A stretch of DNA of 64,000 nucleotides from Chondrocystis sp. NIES-4102 (GTDB lineage: Bacteria > Cyanobacteriota > Cyanobacteriia > Cyanobacteriales > Xenococcaceae), in contig AP018282.1 in assembly GCA_002368355.1 (NCBI GenBank), forward strand, positions 62,001 to 126,000, in the 5' to 3' direction. The notes beneath the pieces are model-generated. The model saw only the letters and a list, made by a program, of their open reading frames with translations, was not told the origin of the DNA and did not search any database. This document shows positions 1 to 9,425 of the stretch, piece by piece. The stretch's first letter is position 1. Each line of letters opens with the position of its first letter. The position numbers and the translations under genes were made by a program.

Positions 1-207
1 GAACGAATCGATGGTAATAAACCTGCAATCTTAGATTATGACTATTTATTAACTAGAGTAAAACAGATTGATAAAGCTTCGGTCAGAGCAGCAGACTCGA
101 TTCAGCAAATGCGAAATGATGCTTGGTTTGCTAAACCAGCTTCTAGTCAGGACTCTAGCCCCTTTAGATTAGAAGAAGAACCCCTTTTGGGTGGAGGAAT
201 TGGTTAA
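1..207 (+). CDS. C-terminal end of an unrecognised protein (cut by window edge)
   Basis: An open frame runs from the first base to a TAA at 205-207 (68 residues, no start in the window). It is hydrophilic and ends in a Gly-rich tail (LLGGGIG). No motif lets me name it. It points towards virD4 on the same strand, so it may belong to the conjugation or replication gene set, but that is only context. Confidence 0.55.
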   Translation, partial: ERIDGNKPAILDYDYLLTRVKQIDKASVRAADSIQQMRNDAWFAKPASSQDSSPFRLEEEPLLGGGIG

Positions 208-222
208 TTCAATGAGCTATTG

Positions 223-246
223 GCTCTTAGCTCTTAGCTCTTAGCT
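223..246. repeat. Short tandem repeat, GCTCTTA x3
   Basis: Three perfect heptamers at 223-229, 230-236 and 237-243, followed by GCT, lie just after the stop of the partial gene. No function is evident. Confidence 0.7.
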
Positions 247-311
247 TGATTCCACTACCGATGCTCGTCCATCCTATCCAAGTTTCGACCCTTGGAATCT
301 GGTGCTACGTT

Positions 312-419
312 TTAATTCGTTCCGATTAAAAATCGTAAAAAGTCTAAAGTTTCTTCTAGAAGTTCTTCTGGACTAGATTCGATTTCTTGAAATAGCTGTT
401 TTTTAATAGTCATAGACAT
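312..419 (-). CDS. Small DUF2281-like / antitoxin-type protein
   Basis: A 35-codon frame starts at ATG 419, preceded by AGGA seven bases upstream; a second in-frame ATG lies at 413. The product begins MSMTIKKQLFQEIE and continues with an acidic helix (SPEELLEETLDFLRFL). This resembles the N-terminal helical part of cyanobacterial DUF2281 proteins, usually the antitoxin partner of a PIN-type toxin. It is about half the usual length and no toxin gene lies beside it, so it may be an orphan or remnant. Confidence 0.45.
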   Translation of the reverse strand: MSMTIKKQLFQEIESSPEELLEETLDFLRFLIGTN

Positions 420-539
420 GTTATTTTCCTATTGCTGCAAAAGAAATTTCCGAAATATTCGCTCTTTTTTAGGAGAGATTTATGTCAATATTGTTATTCA
501 TTTACTTCATTATTTTTGTACCTAGTACAAATACTTTTT

Positions 540-2330
540 TTAACTCCAATACTTTCCTATTTTAAGATCTACTACAACTGGAATTGGGTTAAGTAAATCC
601 CGTCCCGCTTCAGTCATGACTCGTTCTAAAATTTCAGTTGCCAATTGAGCCTGGTCTTCTCTAACCTCAATCACCAATTGATCGTAAGCAGTTAAAACTA
701 AATACACATCTAACTTGTGGTGAAGAGATTCTAAATACCAATCAGAAATAGCCTGTTTCAATAAATCCGCACAATCAGCCTGAATCGAGTAATTTATAAT
801 TTGATTTAATTTTGGACTTTTATGAGACCAAATATTTAGCCTACCCAAAGTAGATTGTGCCTGTTGCTGACCCTGTTGCCAGTTTCGCCGACACTGTTGA
901 TGGTATTCTTCAATTTCAGGGTAAAGACTAAAGAACATATCCCGCAGTTCCTTAGAACGTTCTAGGGTAAAGTAGACATTAAATTTCTTGGCTGCATTAA
1001 GTCTAAACTTTTCTGCCCCCATGCCATAAATCAAACCTAAATTGGCAATTTTTCCCAGTTTACGTTGCTCTGGTTTAAGTTCGTCTATTTCACAATCATA
1101 GATATAGGAAGCGGTTAGAGCATGAATGTCCTTTCCTTGCTTGAATGCTTCAATTAACGTGGGAACTCCCATTCGTTTAGCAGCCAACCTAAGCTCAATT
1201 TGAGAATAATCTGCATCAATCAATAAATAACCTTCTGAAGCAGCAAAACAGGCTCTAATCTTAGGAATTTTCGGAATATTACTCAAATTGGGTTCAGTGC
1301 AGCTGGTTCTTCCCGTCCTAGTCCCAATTTGCCACCAATTGCCCCTCAGCCTACTGTCTGGCTGAATATGTTCCTCATATCCCTTGAGAAAAGTACTAAT
1401 AGTAGTGTTAAGACTACGGTATTTAAGTATTGTGGCCATAATGGGATATTCTTTAACTAGCTCAATCAGAATATTGCTATTGGTCGATTTTAGTTCAACC
1501 CCGTATTCTTGTAGTGCCACCAGTAGTTGTTTGGAAGAGACGATGTTAAATCTTTTTCCCAACTCTTGATAAATTTTTGACTCCAGGCGATCGCGTTGTT
1601 GCTCGTAATCTAACCTTACCCTTTGCCAGCGTTGGCGGTCGAGATAAATTCCTCGCTGCTGCATCTGAACCACCGCAGGCAGACAACAGTACTCTAAAAT
1701 AGCAATCTTACTTAACCTAGTCTGTTCTAATCTAGATTGCAGTTTAGTTATTAATTTGACCAAACTCCCTGCATCATTAGCAGCATATTGTAATTGAGCT
1801 TGAGAAAGCTCTCCTTCCCAATCAGAAGTCTGTTCTGCTTTATCTAGTAAGATATTAAGTAACTCTTGAACTGTAAACTGTAAACTCGCCTGTCTGGTTG
1901 CGCCTGCCTTTAAAACCTCAATGCCTAGCATCGTACACATATAAGGTGGTTTGACTTTGATTCCTTCTGCTTCTAGCATCAGAATATCGAATTTAAGATG
2001 ATGTCCGACTTTGAGTAATTTTGAATTGCCCAGTAACCGCCTCAAGCTATTTTTGTCCTCAATTCTGTCTAAATAAACGATCAGTACTGGCAGTCCTTCA
2101 CTATATGCCAATTGTAAAGTCTTCACCACACCAGGAACAGGAGTGAGTCCTTTGGTTTCAGTATCAAGAGCAATAAAACTGCTATTGCGCTCGATCTCGA
2201 CTACCCATCGTTCTAAATGTTCTTCCCCATCAATCACAAGATACTCAAAGTCTTGTTTGCGTCTAGCTTTTAATTGAGCGAGCAAAGCATTACTTTGTTC
2301 TTTACTATAAAAATCAAATCTACGACTCAT
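540..2330 (-). CDS. PolA-type DNA polymerase (3'-5' exonuclease plus polymerase domains)
   Basis: 596 residues with no 5' nuclease domain, so a Klenow-like enzyme expected to elongate DNA with proofreading. Exonuclease motifs: DTE at residues 56-58, a GHHLKFD motif near 109-115 and YAANDAG near 182-188. Polymerase motif A is IDADYSQIELRL with catalytic Asp374. Motif B is RKLGKIANLGLIYG (423-436). Motif C is AYDQLVIEV with Asp550. Three active-site positions are unusual: Leu431 where Pol I has Phe762, and Tyr549 and Gln551 in place of the His and Glu of the HDE motif. The first ATG gives a complete family N-terminus. It is a plasmid copy, distinct from what a chromosomal polA should look like. 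Confidence 0.9.
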   Translation of the reverse strand: MSRRFDFYSKEQSNALLAQLKARRKQDFEYLVIDGEEHLERWVVEIERNSSFIALDTETKGLTPVPGVVKTLQLAYSEGLPVLIVYLDRIEDKNSLRRLLGNSKLLKVGHHLKFDILMLEAEGIKVKPPYMCTMLGIEVLKAGATRQASLQFTVQELLNILLDKAEQTSDWEGELSQAQLQYAANDAGSLVKLITKLQSRLEQTRLSKIAILEYCCLPAVVQMQQRGIYLDRQRWQRVRLDYEQQRDRLESKIYQELGKRFNIVSSKQLLVALQEYGVELKSTNSNILIELVKEYPIMATILKYRSLNTTISTFLKGYEEHIQPDSRLRGNWWQIGTRTGRTSCTEPNLSNIPKIPKIRACFAASEGYLLIDADYSQIELRLAAKRMGVPTLIEAFKQGKDIHALTASYIYDCEIDELKPEQRKLGKIANLGLIYGMGAEKFRLNAAKKFNVYFTLERSKELRDMFFSLYPEIEEYHQQCRRNWQQGQQQAQSTLGRLNIWSHKSPKLNQIINYSIQADCADLLKQAISDWYLESLHHKLDVYLVLTAYDQLVIEVREDQAQLATEILERVMTEAGRDLLNPIPVVVDLKIGKYWS

Positions 2331-2508
2331 AGTTTGTTTTAAAAAATTTTATTAATTTAAATAAGCTAGTACTTTAGTTCGGACTATGCCAAATCAACAG
2401 AAAGTAATAGGGGACTAATGAACGACTTAAGATTGTTCGCATCATAGGGTAGTCCGATTGTTTAATCGTTAATTTGGAAAGGTAAACCCCTCCGTCTTCC
2501 TTCCTGTT

Positions 2509-2631
2509 ATGTCCCGAATTATTGATTCCAAAGTTTTTCTGATGCTAATGGCGACAGCCATACTTTTCTCAATTGGAGTAATGCCTACCTTTAAGTGGCA
2601 ATTTGGAGCGATCGCTAGAGCTTTGACTTAA
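2509..2631 (+). CDS. Small single-pass membrane protein upstream of virD4
   Basis: A 40-residue frame from ATG 2509 to TAA 2629-2631, ending five bases before virD4. Residues 9-25 are strongly hydrophobic (FLMLMATAILFSIGVM), consistent with one membrane helix. There is no clear ribosome binding site. The tight spacing suggests co-translation with virD4; a role in the conjugation channel is inferred from position only. Confidence 0.45.
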   Translation: MSRIIDSKVFLMLMATAILFSIGVMPTFKWQFGAIARALT

Positions 2632-2636
2632 GAACA

Positions 2637-4502
2637 ATGACTAATTATTTTAAATTCAACTCAATCGCTAAAGCTCAAACTCAAGCTTCTGTAGTCCCTA
2701 GTTCTACAACACCCCAACCAAAACTCTGGGAGACAGAATTGTTTCAACTTTCAGCTATGGCAGGGGTTTTAGGTCTAGTAATGATTTGGGCATCTTTAGG
2801 TAACAAACAGCCCCAATTGACCTCTGCACGCATGGCTAACCGTTGGGATAAACTTCACGCCACTAACCTGGCATTTAAACACCTGAAAAATACGGCTAGT
2901 GGTAAATGCAATCCCAGTGCAGCTTGGTGTGGTACGCCTCAATACCACTACAAGTTTTTAGGATCTAAATGGGCATCTCGGTTACAGGTGTTGCTTCATA
3001 ACACCATGCCTACTACCTGGATACCCGATATCGGTAGAGGAGTACTAGTTTTGGGTGCGCCTGGTTCGGGAAAAACCTTTTCCACCATTGATCGAATTTT
3101 AGAATCTCTCTTTGCTCAGGGTATAAGTGTCTTGCTCTATGACAAGAAGGGAGATCAGATGAAGCTGCACACAGCTCTAGCTTCTCGTTATGGCTATACC
3201 GTAGATGTTTTTGCCCCTGGTGGTGTGGGAATAGAAGAAGATGAAGACCCCAATACCCCAGGTAACGACTATACCTGTGTCATTAATGTTCTAGATTTTA
3301 TGAAAGACCCCCGCGATGCCACTACCGCAGGGGAGCTGGGTAAGATTTTAATTGATTCTCAAGGAGCAGGGGATGGCAAAAAAGACTTCTTTTTTCAAAC
3401 TGGAGGAATGCTGGCTAAAGGCTTGATGCAGCTAGCTAAATCCAGTAAATATGCAGATTTATCGATGGTTTATGCCATCACTCAACTACCCAACCTGGTT
3501 AAACGTCTTGACTGGGCTGTAAGACGGAATGACGACCAAAAACTCGATCCTTGGATTGCTGCAACTATTTCTAATTTCCTCTCTTCTAAAGACTCAGAAA
3601 AAACGGCAGCCAGTATCAAAACTACTGCTGAAATCACTTTCTCTAGCTTTATTCAAAACGACCTTTTACCCTGCATGATCGGTAAGAGTACTATCCCCCT
3701 CTACCTCAAACCCAAACAGTTGTTGGTGATGAAATTAGATGACCGCAGACGCAGCGTGATTGCCCCTTTAATCATCATGTGTATGCACTTGAGTATTGTC
3801 GAGAACCTAAGTAAAAAAAGGAAAAATCCTTTTTGTTATTGTATCGATGAAGCTCCCAGTTTAGGAGTCTTTGCCAAACTATCGGAATTCATCAACGAAT
3901 ATCGCTCTAACGGGGGCATCCCAATTATTGGCGCACAAAACTTGAATCAACTTTACGAACTTTATGGAGATAAGCGAGGCAAAGCACTGGTTTCTGGTCT
4001 TTATACCCATATTTTATTTGGACCAAATGATCCAGGTACAGCCGAAGAATACAGTAAAAAGTTTGGCAATAAAACCGTAGTTACTACTTCTGTCTCTCGT
4101 TCTACAGGACACAATGGTGGTTCTACTTCTACTAGTAAACAAATTCATCAAGTTCCCCTCATTAGTGTCGATCAGATCGAGCGATTTCCCCAGGGTAAGG
4201 CTATTATTGCCAATCCTGGTTATGGAGACAAAAATGATACCAGACGTCCTTTAATGGGTCGCATTGGCGTTCCGCTTGAAGATATTCAACGAGAACAAAA
4301 GGCTCAATCTGTAATCTGGAAAGAGAAAATTCGCCCCGCACTAGCTCAAAGAATGGCAAAACTCAAAGAGCAACAACAAGATAACTATATCGACCTCAGT
4401 AAGCTCAATGCTAGAGAAAGACAAGATTGGACTACCGAACAGTTAAATCTCCGACTGGCAGCAGCAGAAGAGCTATTACCCATGCCTCCTGAGTCAAAAT
4501 AA
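2637..4502 (+). CDS. virD4: Type IV secretion coupling ATPase (VirD4/TraD family)
   Basis: 621 residues. A hydrophobic stretch at about 38-54 could anchor the protein in the membrane. Walker A is GAPGSGKT (140-147) and a Walker B-like YCIDEAPSLG lies near residue 405. The region around GAQNLNQLYELYG fits the family's sensor motif. VirD4 proteins link the relaxosome to the secretion channel and pump DNA during conjugation. The rest of the T4SS genes lie about 36 kb away at 40584-49277 on the same strand; the gap is filled by mobile and replication genes. The 3' end lies only about 20 bases from the IS605 hairpin. Confidence 0.9.
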   Translation: MTNYFKFNSIAKAQTQASVVPSSTTPQPKLWETELFQLSAMAGVLGLVMIWASLGNKQPQLTSARMANRWDKLHATNLAFKHLKNTASGKCNPSAAWCGTPQYHYKFLGSKWASRLQVLLHNTMPTTWIPDIGRGVLVLGAPGSGKTFSTIDRILESLFAQGISVLLYDKKGDQMKLHTALASRYGYTVDVFAPGGVGIEEDEDPNTPGNDYTCVINVLDFMKDPRDATTAGELGKILIDSQGAGDGKKDFFFQTGGMLAKGLMQLAKSSKYADLSMVYAITQLPNLVKRLDWAVRRNDDQKLDPWIAATISNFLSSKDSEKTAASIKTTAEITFSSFIQNDLLPCMIGKSTIPLYLKPKQLLVMKLDDRRRSVIAPLIIMCMHLSIVENLSKKRKNPFCYCIDEAPSLGVFAKLSEFINEYRSNGGIPIIGAQNLNQLYELYGDKRGKALVSGLYTHILFGPNDPGTAEEYSKKFGNKTVVTTSVSRSTGHNGGSTSTSKQIHQVPLISVDQIERFPQGKAIIANPGYGDKNDTRRPLMGRIGVPLEDIQREQKAQSVIWKEKIRPALAQRMAKLKEQQQDNYIDLSKLNARERQDWTTEQLNLRLAAAEELLPMPPESK

Positions 4503-4534
4503 TTTTAGATTTATGCAGTTTTGACCCACTCCCA

Positions 4535-4547
4535 CGGCTAGAAGCCG
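4535..4547. repeat. IS605 end hairpin downstream of tnpB
   Basis: CGGCT-aga-AGCCG, a perfect five-base-pair stem in the 3' flank of tnpB. Subterminal hairpins of this kind are recognised by the IS200/IS605 Y1 transposase. Confidence 0.55.
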
Positions 4548-4561
4548 ATAGAATTCGGGGT

Positions 4562-5140
4562 TCAGACAGCAATTGCATCCTGTAGATGTCTAACATCGCC
4601 TAACCCCAAGGTTGAAGCCCCAACCTTTTGAATTACTCGGCTAGCGTTTAAATCTCGCCCATGCTTTGTAGAGCAGCTAGGACAAACCCAGTAGCGTTCG
4701 TTCAAGCCAAGCTTATCTATTACAAAATCGCACTCCGAACAAGTTTTAGTAGAAGGATACCAACGATCAATATAGCTAATTAGTTTGCTTTTCTTTTCAG
4801 CAACGAACTCTAGGATCTTGAGAAATTCAGCTAATGCCAAATCCCCAATCTTTCTACCCCATAGTCGCTGCATTCCTTTGAGATTAAGTGTCTCAAAAAA
4901 CAAATAATCAAACTTGTCAGTTAGCTGATGTGCCAGCTTCCAGAACCAGTCAGAGCGACGGTTAACTACTTTTTCGTGTACTCGAACTAAATTTTGTCGG
5001 GCTTTTTCTCTACTTTTTGACCCTCGTTTTTTAGTGGAATGATTACAACTGGCTATTTTTAGCTGTTTTAGAGATTGCTTAAGAAATAATGGCGATTTAA
5101 TTTCTGTGTTGTCCGAGCAACTGAGAAACACTTTTAGACC
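4562..5140 (-). pseudogene. tnpB: TnpB C-terminal half (IS605-type), separated from its N-terminal half
   Basis: The fragment starts at the GGT codon of the RuvC-I motif (GGT CTA AAA GTG; G-L-K-V) and runs to the tnpB stop. It carries the RuvC-II Glu (FFETLNLKG), a four-Cys zinc finger (CSECD and CPSC) and the RuvC-III Asp (GRDLNASR). The catalytic Asp of RuvC-I is missing here; it sits at 13196-13741. Joining the two halves at the shared GGT gives an in-frame protein of 373 residues, the normal TnpB size. Upstream residues read in this frame from 5311 belong to the inserted element, not to TnpB. Confidence 0.88.
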
Positions 5141-5225
5141 CACATTATGTGATACATAATGTACATAGTAACGATATATATTAATATTTACACGGTGTAT
5201 ATTTTCCATAACAAGTTTTTTCTTT

Positions 5226-6587
5226 TTAAGTAGATTGCGAAAACTTGCCAACACTAGGGTCAAAATCAACTCGACAAGTTCCAGTACTACCATTACGATT
5301 TTTCCCCACAATTATCTCCATTACCCCTGCATTTTCCGTATCCGAATTGTAATATTCATCGCGATAAAGCAGTAGCCCTAAATCCATATCCTGTTCGATA
5401 TCTCCACTATCTTTGATATCGGACATCAAAGGACGTTTATTGCTTTGAGATTCCACGCCTCGATTAATCTGAGCCAATGCTACAAAAGGAACATTAAACT
5501 CTTTAGCAATATCTTTAAATGCTCCACTGTACTTACCAATGGCTTGTGCGCGATTACCTGCTCCTCTATCGCCAAGTTTCTGAATATAATCTAATACAAC
5601 TAAACCTAGTTCACCCTTGTCAGAGCGGATTCTACGCAACACAGAACGAACAAGTGCAGGAGTTAACTGGCTTGCTGGGGTATCGTCAATGATAATTGGT
5701 AACTCTGCTAATTTGGTTAAGCCACTAACTAAGACATCGTACTCATCCTCATAAATTTGATTGTGCATTAGTCTGTGAGAATCAATGCTCGTGTGCATAG
5801 ATAGAAATCTTTTGGTTAACTGTTCAAGGCTCATCTCAGCAGAGAAGAAGACTACGGGCTTCTGTTGTTCTGTAGCAATATAATTAGCTAAATGACAAGC
5901 TAACCAAGTTTTACCCATACTAGCTCTAGCAGCAATAATAATTAAATCCTGTTTGATTAATCCTCCAATGAGAGAATCCAAATCAGTTAAACCTGTTGGA
6001 ATTGCTGGTGATAAGCCTTGCTCTATTTTGTTAAAAACCGACGCTAAACATTCATTAATTGGTAGGGGTTGAAACTTATTTTGTTTGTTAGTAGTTAGAT
6101 TAAATATCTTTTCTTGAGAAGCATCAAAGATAGTTTCTAATTCTGTGGTAGTATCATAACCAAGTTCTACTATTTCATTACCAACTTGAACTAGTTGACG
6201 ACGCTGATATTTATTGAGTACCAGTAAGGCATAACGGTCAATATTGACACTAGAAACAGTGCGATTTAATAGTCGAGATAACTTATGCGGTCGCAGTGGC
6301 GGAAGCTGCTGGATTTAAAATCCAGCAGACGCGCCACCTGTACCTCCTATTTCATCTAATAACTTATGGTCAGCAAGATAAGTTGAAACAGTTACTAAAT
6401 CTGTAGCTTTATCTTGCTGATATAATGTTAATGCTGCTTGATATATTTTTTGATGACTAGAAATACAAAAAGCTGATACGGGTAATATGCCTGCCACAAT
6501 ACTAATAGCAGATGGGTCTAGTAAAATGCCTCCTATGATGGCTTCTTCTGCTTCAATGTTACATAAAAATGTATCGTTGTTAATCAT
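5226..6587 (-). pseudogene. dnaB: Replicative DNA helicase DnaB, interrupted by a 51-bp palindromic insertion with a stop codon
   Basis: The frame spans 454 codons from ATG 6587 to 5226 with a single in-frame TAA (6315-6317). Before the stop lies a typical DnaB N-terminal domain (IEAEEAIIGGILLDP). After it the frame continues with LSRLLNRTVSSVNIDRYAL, a linker with ETIFDASQEKIF, Walker A ASMGKT and Walker B VVLDYIQK. The stop lies inside a 51-nt insert (6285-6335); without it DnaB would be about 436 residues and intact. The start overlaps the DUF6262 stop by eight bases, so dnaB is the last gene of the element's operon. Either it is inactive or two fragments are made; the ATPase half is uninterrupted. 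Confidence 0.88.
6285..6335. repeat. 51-bp palindromic repeat inserted in dnaB
   Basis: It contains a 23-nt near-perfect palindrome (6306-6328; arms CTGCTGGATTT) flanked by GGCGCGTCT and AGCTTCC in the gene's orientation. The same flanks surround a different palindrome in the HigA-like gene at 39302-39345. The insert length is a multiple of three, so the dnaB frame resumes after it. Confidence 0.8.
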
Positions 6588-7452
6588 TTTTTTTATTAAA
6601 AATATTGCTTAATTTTTTGAGTTTATTGGGGTCAAGTAATTTCTTGTCTAATTTATTGGAAGCTGTAATTATTATCTGCTCTGATTTAGCTGACTGCTGA
6701 ACCACTACTTCTGGCTTTTTCCAACCTTCAGATATAGCCCTATTTAACCAACCACCAGCATTAGGAATATCCTGTTTAGTTATTTGATATTTAAGTGCTT
6801 CTATGGCATCTAAGATTGTTGATTCTGATGCAGAAGAGATAGTTTTAGTAAGTGTGGTATTTAACTCAATACCTAATTCATCTAACGCTACTTGAATTGT
6901 TTCAGAAAAAGTAGATTTTAGTTTGAATTTTTTTCCAGAAATTTCTTTTTTAGCTTGACGACGCTTCTTGTCAATGGAAGTTACTTTTTTGGCTATTTGT
7001 TGTTCGCCTAATTTATTTTTTAAGTCTTCATTTTCTGACTGCAATCTTTCTATCTGTGCCTGAAGATGATGAGCGCGATATACTTGACCAGCTAATGCTT
7101 CACACTTACGTTTGAGTTCTTTATTTTCTTCCTCTATCTTCTTGATTTTCTCCTGAAGACGGGTAATTACTTTACCGCCAGATGTGGAATTAGGCTTGGC
7201 TACAGGTGAGATGGGTAAAGAGTTTTGTTGGCTTCTTAATTCGGCTATATGTTGTTTAATTTCTGGATATTTGTAGAGGTAACTAACACTAACTTGTGCT
7301 TCACGAGCGATAGTATGAAAGTTGATTTTAGCGTTGAGTTTTTGTAATCTTTCAATTGCTTGATAAACTCGGTTTTTAGCGTCCTCTTGTCTTTCTTTTT
7401 GGGTTGTCCTAAGAGTGTTAATTCTTGATTCTCTAGTATCTTCGTTGCTCAT
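6580..7452 (-). CDS. DUF6262 family protein (TnpC-like), Tn554-type accessory factor
   Basis: 290 residues. The N-terminal 75 residues form a helical, probably helix-turn-helix region (FHTIAREAQVSVSYLYKYPE), followed by a coiled coil at about 95-150 (KIKKIEEENKELKRK). DUF6262 proteins accompany Tn554-type recombinases; Tn554 TnpC influences the orientation and efficiency of transposition. The start ATG overlaps the stop of the 658-residue recombinase by four bases and the stop overlaps dnaB. It is longer than the 125-residue Tn554 TnpC. Confidence 0.75.
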   Translation of the reverse strand: MSNEDTRESRINTLRTTQKERQEDAKNRVYQAIERLQKLNAKINFHTIAREAQVSVSYLYKYPEIKQHIAELRSQQNSLPISPVAKPNSTSGGKVITRLQEKIKKIEEENKELKRKCEALAGQVYRAHHLQAQIERLQSENEDLKNKLGEQQIAKKVTSIDKKRRQAKKEISGKKFKLKSTFSETIQVALDELGIELNTTLTKTISSASESTILDAIEALKYQITKQDIPNAGGWLNRAISEGWKKPEVVVQQSAKSEQIIITASNKLDKKLLDPNKLKKLSNIFNKKND

Positions 7453-9425
7453 GCAACCTCCTGTAAAGATGCGATAATCTTGTCTAGTTGGTCTGCTTGT
7501 CTAGCAAATTGTTCTACCAATACATCTTGACCTGCTGCTAAAGCCTTGGATTGCTTACCTCTTAACTCATCACGGGTTTTAATGTATTGGGGTAATTTCT
7601 CTGGTGTAGCAACGAAATTACCGCAGGTATAGCAAGCTCTGAATTTATGACAGTCTTGGTCTAAATCTAGCCCACAATAACCATATATAGGTGTATTAAT
7701 GTGAGTGCCAGATAACTCTAATTTATGTGCTTGTGGCTTTTCCCAGAATGATTTAGGGAAAGATTCATAAGGTACACGATGACCTTCACTATTGACTAAT
7801 GCTCTTTGAATATGACCTGCTTCTTGCTCTATGAGGTCACAGCTTACTTTGGTGTAATAGGTGCTAGTAGTGGCAAAATGTTTATGTCCAGCCCATGCAC
7901 TGATTACGGCTAAATCATGTCCTTGCTCAAATAGTTGGGTTAGACGAGTTGGTCGCAGAAGCTTATGTTGAAATTTAGCTAGTTGACCGTTTTCATCACG
8001 TATATCTAGATCTTTGATTAATGTGCGAATGCTAATGATAAGGGGATTGAAGCTTTGAGAAAGTACTTTTTTTATTGGCTTAAGGTTTGGTTGAGACGGC
8101 TCTGTAGCAGACAGTTCATGGTAATGACAGAATAGATAGTCCCATTCATTCCCCCAAAGATCTTTTATATATTCCTGCTGCTGTTGAACTACTTTGGCAA
8201 TGGTTCTACTAATGGGAATTTGATGATAATCATTAGTTTTTTTTCTCTGCCATACTAATTTCCAGTGCTGTCCTTCCTGTATTAAACAATCCTGTTTTAA
8301 CAAGGCAAGCTCTGATGGTCGCATAGCAGCAAAGAAACTAATCAACCACATTCGAGCAATCGGGTCGGGTAGTCTATGTAAATTTTGCTCTATTTGTTCT
8401 CGTACTACATCTGATAGTGGGTCAGGATTCCCTCTGCGTCTTCTAGGATAGTCTTCATCTCTAATGATGTCTTGGTCGATGTTAAACCAACCTTTAACTG
8501 TTCCGACCATAAAAAAGTTGCGTAATCCTCCTAACTTTTGTTTATTTACTATCTCTAACTGCGCTAAGTAATCAAGAATCAAACTACGATTGATTTGCTC
8601 AAAACTAGTTATTCCTGTTTGCTTGAGGTAACGAGCGAAAAACCTTAAAGCAGACAGATGCAGTCCAATTGTGCCAAAAGCATTACCAGCTTTACATAAG
8701 TGCTGGATATACTTTTTAGCCTCTGTTTTGAACCAGTTTGCTTCTATTTCAGCAAAGTTGAGGATGCAATATGATTTATCACGTTGGTCGAAGTTAGGAT
8801 TAATTGACCTCAAATCCCATTGATCTTCTTCCCAGTTAAAAGGTAACATCTTAATAGGATTATCGTTGAAGTAGCTAATATTAGAACGAGTTAATCCAAT
8901 TGAATTGTATTGATGTTTGCGACAAGTTCTGCATAGAAATCGAATCTTGTTGTGCTTATCTACATGAGCAAGGTACATATTTTCTGCCTGACACTCAGGA
9001 CAAACAAATCCTTTAATACGATGATTGGTGTACCAAGTGATTTCGGGTGTGGTGGGGTCAGGTATGGCTTTAAGACGAATTTGACAAGATTCTTGTTCAA
9101 CGTTTCTACAAGCAGGGCAGCGAAATTGTCTTTTATTATTTGGTTTTTTTACTCCCCACGCAATCATTCCTAATGTCTGACAATCAGGACAAATAAATTC
9201 GCCATTATAATCTTTCGACCAGTCTATTTCTTCATCTACTAATCTTGATTCTAAATATAAAGAACGACGATTCAAGTTAATTGATGATGAAACTTTACGT
9301 TGGCATTGAGGACAGTAAAACAGTTTTTTACCTTTTTCAAATCTACCAAGTTTTAGTTTGGCTTGTTGACATTTATAGCAAACAAAGTCATTGCAATAAT
9401 CATTCTTCCAGTCAATTTCTATCAC
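7449..9425 (-). CDS. Tyrosine recombinase with three N-terminal zinc ribbons (TnpB-like of Tn554)
   Basis: 658 residues starting at GTG 9425. Three CxxC...CxxC pairs (CYKCQ/CPQC, CPDCQ/CPAC, CPECQ/CRTC) fill the first 175 residues. A core-binding domain follows (about 230-320), then the catalytic domain with first Arg in FFAAMRPSELALL, an LLRPTRLTQLF segment where HxxR is expected, GHKH and the nucleophile in TSTYYTK. The usual His of HxxR is not obvious. Another Cys/His cluster lies near the C-terminus. The GTG start overlaps the ancestral stop of the preceding recombinase. Confidence 0.85.
   Translation of the reverse strand: MIEIDWKNDYCNDFVCYKCQQAKLKLGRFEKGKKLFYCPQCQRKVSSSINLNRRSLYLESRLVDEEIDWSKDYNGEFICPDCQTLGMIAWGVKKPNNKRQFRCPACRNVEQESCQIRLKAIPDPTTPEITWYTNHRIKGFVCPECQAENMYLAHVDKHNKIRFLCRTCRKHQYNSIGLTRSNISYFNDNPIKMLPFNWEEDQWDLRSINPNFDQRDKSYCILNFAEIEANWFKTEAKKYIQHLCKAGNAFGTIGLHLSALRFFARYLKQTGITSFEQINRSLILDYLAQLEIVNKQKLGGLRNFFMVGTVKGWFNIDQDIIRDEDYPRRRRGNPDPLSDVVREQIEQNLHRLPDPIARMWLISFFAAMRPSELALLKQDCLIQEGQHWKLVWQRKKTNDYHQIPISRTIAKVVQQQQEYIKDLWGNEWDYLFCHYHELSATEPSQPNLKPIKKVLSQSFNPLIISIRTLIKDLDIRDENGQLAKFQHKLLRPTRLTQLFEQGHDLAVISAWAGHKHFATTSTYYTKVSCDLIEQEAGHIQRALVNSEGHRVPYESFPKSFWEKPQAHKLELSGTHINTPIYGYCGLDLDQDCHKFRACYTCGNFVATPEKLPQYIKTRDELRGKQSKALAAGQDVLVEQFARQADQLDKIIASLQEVA

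Noticed and set aside
223-246. CRISPR-like array
   Set aside because: Seven-base tandem units without spacers; no CRISPR array or cas gene was seen anywhere in the window.
2377-2455. CGGACTA/TAGTCCG inverted repeat upstream of virD4 as oriT
   Set aside because: Only seven-base arms about 65 bp apart and no relaxase gene nearby; too weak to call.
4562-5311. A 249-residue frame starting at 5311 as a complete TnpB
   Set aside because: Residues before the GGT codon at 5138-5140 are coded by the inserted element and overlap the dnaB end; the natural N-terminal half is at 13196-13741.
5226-6587. Stop codon reassignment (TAA read through) to explain the dnaB interruption
   Set aside because: Interrupted genes in the window use different stops (TAA in dnaB and rubrerythrin, TAG in bestrophin, TGA in fpg), and all other genes end normally, so recoding is unlikely.
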